From contig JACKLV010000001.1 in NCBI GenBank assembly GCA_024235755.1, forward strand, positions 62,001 through 126,000: a stretch of 64,000 nt of DNA. Reading direction: 5' to 3'. Positions 62,421-64,000 of the stretch are shown here, piece after piece. Positions within the stretch are counted from its first letter, which is position 1. Every line of letters starts with the position of its first letter. The notes under the pieces are model-generated. The model did no database searches. It was given only the letters and a program-made list of their open reading frames with translations, and had not been told where the DNA came from. The DNA comes from Burkholderiales bacterium (GTDB lineage: Bacteria; Pseudomonadota; Gammaproteobacteria; Burkholderiales; Nitrosomonadaceae). Made by a program: the position numbers and the translations under genes.

Positions 62421-63572
62421 TTAACTGGAGATTGAAGGCTTATGCTGTAGATTAATTTCTGTTTGGGGTCGCGGATGAATTCTGGATTGAATATCGACCG
62501 GAATGCGATGTCGTCCAAAACCGCCACTAAAATGTTGGAAACAACCGGCTATCCGTTCGCCGCACTGTAAACAACACCCATTATCGTTCAAATGATACTG
62601 TTCTATTTCATACCAATCGCGGGCTATAACCTCGTGCCCACATGATTGACAATAAGTGGTATCCCCTTCACGGAAATGTACGTTCCCTGTATAAACATAG
62701 TGCAGACCAATCTCGAGTGCAATCTTACGCGCCTGAATCAATGTTGACGTTGGCGTGGATGGAACAGCCGTCATTTTATAGTCCGGATGGAATGCACTGA
62801 AATGCAAAGGCACGTCTGTACCAAGTTCTTTAACTATCCAGTTGCACATGGCTTCAATCTCGTGCATCGGGTCGTTAAGCTTGGGAATCAATAATGTGGT
62901 TAGTTCAAACCAGACCTGTGTTTCATGTTTCAGGTATTTAAGTGTATCTAATACAGGTTGTAGATGTGCACCGGTTTGCTTGACATAAAACGCTTCCGTA
63001 AATGCCTTTAAATCGACGTTCGCAGCATCCATTTTAGAAAAAAACTCACGACGCGGTTCGGGATGTATGTAACCCGCTGTTACCGCAACCGTCTTTATTC
63101 CTTTTTCATGACATGCATCCGCCACATCCATTGCATATTCGGCAAAGATCACCGGGTCGTTGTAGGTAAATGCGATGCTTCTACACCCAAGCGAAACCGC
63201 CACTTCAGCAATTTCTTCAGGTCCAGCCTGAGCCGCTAGTTTGTCAAAACTACGCGATTTGGAAATATCCCAGTTCTGACAGAATTTACATGCCAGATTA
63301 CAACCTGCTGTGCCGAATGACAAAATACTGCTACCCGGATAAAAATGATTGAGCGGTTTTTTTTCAATCGGATCCACGCAAAAACCGGAAGATCGCCCGT
63401 AAGTAGTTAACACCATGGTATTCCCGACGCGACCCCTGACAAAACATGCACCACGCTGCCCATCATGCAGTTTACAGTCGCGTGGACAAAGATCGCATTG
63501 TATACGGCCGTCTTCTAACGTATGCCAGTATTTTGCCGGGAACCTTTCTTTGTCACTGATCGGTTCATCCAT
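62421..63572 (-). CDS. amrS: AmmeMemoRadiSam-system radical SAM enzyme (AmrS)
   Basis: 383 aa. The radical SAM cluster motif CNLACKFC lies near residue 95, after TYGRSSGFCVDPIEKKPLNH. Two N-terminal (CDLCPRDC) and two C-terminal (CQSCGHE, CCLQCGE) Cys pairs may bind an extra metal centre. It belongs to the AmrS family encoded beside AMMECR1 and MEMO1-like proteins; the substrate is unknown. Its start overlaps the AMMECR1 gene stop by eight bases. Confidence 0.93.
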   Translation of the reverse strand: MDEPISDKERFPAKYWHTLEDGRIQCDLCPRDCKLHDGQRGACFVRGRVGNTMVLTTYGRSSGFCVDPIEKKPLNHFYPGSSILSFGTAGCNLACKFCQNWDISKSRSFDKLAAQAGPEEIAEVAVSLGCRSIAFTYNDPVIFAEYAMDVADACHEKGIKTVAVTAGYIHPEPRREFFSKMDAANVDLKAFTEAFYVKQTGAHLQPVLDTLKYLKHETQVWFELTTLLIPKLNDPMHEIEAMCNWIVKELGTDVPLHFSAFHPDYKMTAVPSTPTSTLIQARKIALEIGLHYVYTGNVHFREGDTTYCQSCGHEVIARDWYEIEQYHLNDNGCCLQCGERIAGCFQHFSGGFGRHRIPVDIQSRIHPRPQTEINLQHKPSISS

Positions 63573-64000
63573 TGTTTATTTCCTCTTTAAAATCCGTTTC
63601 ACGCCATTTTTGAACGGTATAACGCGATAAACAAATTGCGTCATCCCAGAAATCGGCATCTAGTCCTGCTTTGAGTTTTAGCTGCACTAAAAATTCGTGC
63701 GTTTGCGGCAGGCTGTCCCATACCTGTGGCAAAAAAGTACTGCGATGTACACCCCAGGTCAAGATCACGCCATCAATACCCGGACGTAATTGCGATGAAG
63801 CACCCTTCTCGTTGACAAACGTAAGGGGCTCTAATGCAGATAGCAAGGAAGCTTCTATGTCGATCGACGCAAATTCACGTACTGTTACAGGTGAAAACCG
63901 GTTATCATGCAATGCAGCCGCTACTGCATTTCTGCGCACATTCTCAAGCAGTGACTGGTGCGCCTGCAAAGAACCGATACAACCTCGTAAACGTTGTTGT
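63565..64000 (-). CDS. amrA: AMMECR1-domain protein AmrA (partial, runs off the window)
   Basis: About 145 residues are visible; the beginning lies beyond base 64000. The AMMECR1 signature RGCIGSL is read at the right edge (about 63975-63995), followed by NAVAAALHDNRFSPVT, LRPGIDGVILTWGVHRSTFLPQVW and a C-terminal AICLSRYTVQKWRE. It is a partner of the radical SAM enzyme in the AmmeMemoRadiSam system. The internal ATG at 63969 is not the start. Confidence 0.9.
   Translation of the reverse strand, partial: QQRLRGCIGSLQAHQSLLENVRRNAVAAALHDNRFSPVTVREFASIDIEASLLSALEPLTFVNEKGASSQLRPGIDGVILTWGVHRSTFLPQVWDSLPQTHEFLVQLKLKAGLDADFWDDAICLSRYTVQKWRETDFKEEINNG

Overview
The window looks like a chromosome segment of a betaproteobacterium, most probably a Nitrosomonas-like member of the Nitrosomonadales. 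This is inferred from gene content and arrangement (divergent bamE/fur, the Acidithiobacillus-type gshA beside gshB, hrcA-hemH, recN-nadK, comEC beside an AmmeMemoRadiSam gene) and from moderate GC. It is not based on any marker gene search. No rRNA or tRNA gene was recognised.

Layout. 0.3-2.5 kb: an EAL phosphodiesterase with a degenerate GGDEF domain, overlapped by a BLUF blue-light sensor. 2.5-6.7 kb (minus): a DUF547 gene followed by pstSCAB. 6.9-11.6 kb: dapB, bamE, fur, a MltB-type transglycosylase and a membrane-anchored MutS-like ATPase. 12.0-16.3 kb: a MacAB-like exporter with two permeases. 16.4-22.5 kb: a peptide ABC permease, a fused OppD-OppF ATPase, prfC and yicC. 22.6-33.8 kb (minus): an accessory island described below. 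33.9-41.2 kb: recN, nadK, hrcA, hemH, gshB, gshA. 41.4-52.5 kb: an envelope/osmotic stress island (PRC-barrel, CsbD, DUF1328, Pmp3, DUF2934, DUF1469, DUF3618, diacylglycerol-kinase-like and two Crp/Fnr regulators). 52.6-64 kb: two secreted proteins sharing a repeat module, a VOC/TonB-receptor/sugar-dehydrogenase/DUF938 run, comEC, and the radical-SAM and AMMECR1 genes at the right edge.

The outstanding content is 22.6-32.9 kb: a diversity-generating retroelement (DGR) with an HRDC-type accessory protein, wired into a TIR / MoxR-ATPase / FGE-lectin operon that resembles a nucleotide-dependent conflict (immune) system. The minus-strand order is: VapBC, a small FGE-fold target (VR3), TIR protein, MoxR AAA+ ATPase, a 998-aa protein whose C-terminal FGE/C-type-lectin domain carries VR2, HRDC protein, reverse transcriptase, the template repeat (TR), then another small FGE-fold target (VR1). 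Aligning TR with VR2 by eye over 121 bases gives 17 differences, all at template adenines (17 of 27 adenines changed, 0 of 94 other bases). This is the signature of adenine-specific retrohoming. VR3 and VR1 show progressively more non-adenine differences, which suggests targets of different age or activity. Roughly 80-bp palindromic elements sit just downstream of TR, VR1 and VR3. A short fossil of a fourth target tail lies beside a fourth copy and an IS21 remnant.

A second notable signal is a 15-bp inverted repeat, wTTAACATAGTTAAw, found four times in the stress island. In each case it lies 20-22 bp upstream of a -10-like hexamer, the position expected for a class II Crp/Fnr-type activator. 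The two paralogous Crp/Fnr regulators encoded there share an essentially identical recognition helix and are the natural candidates to bind it.
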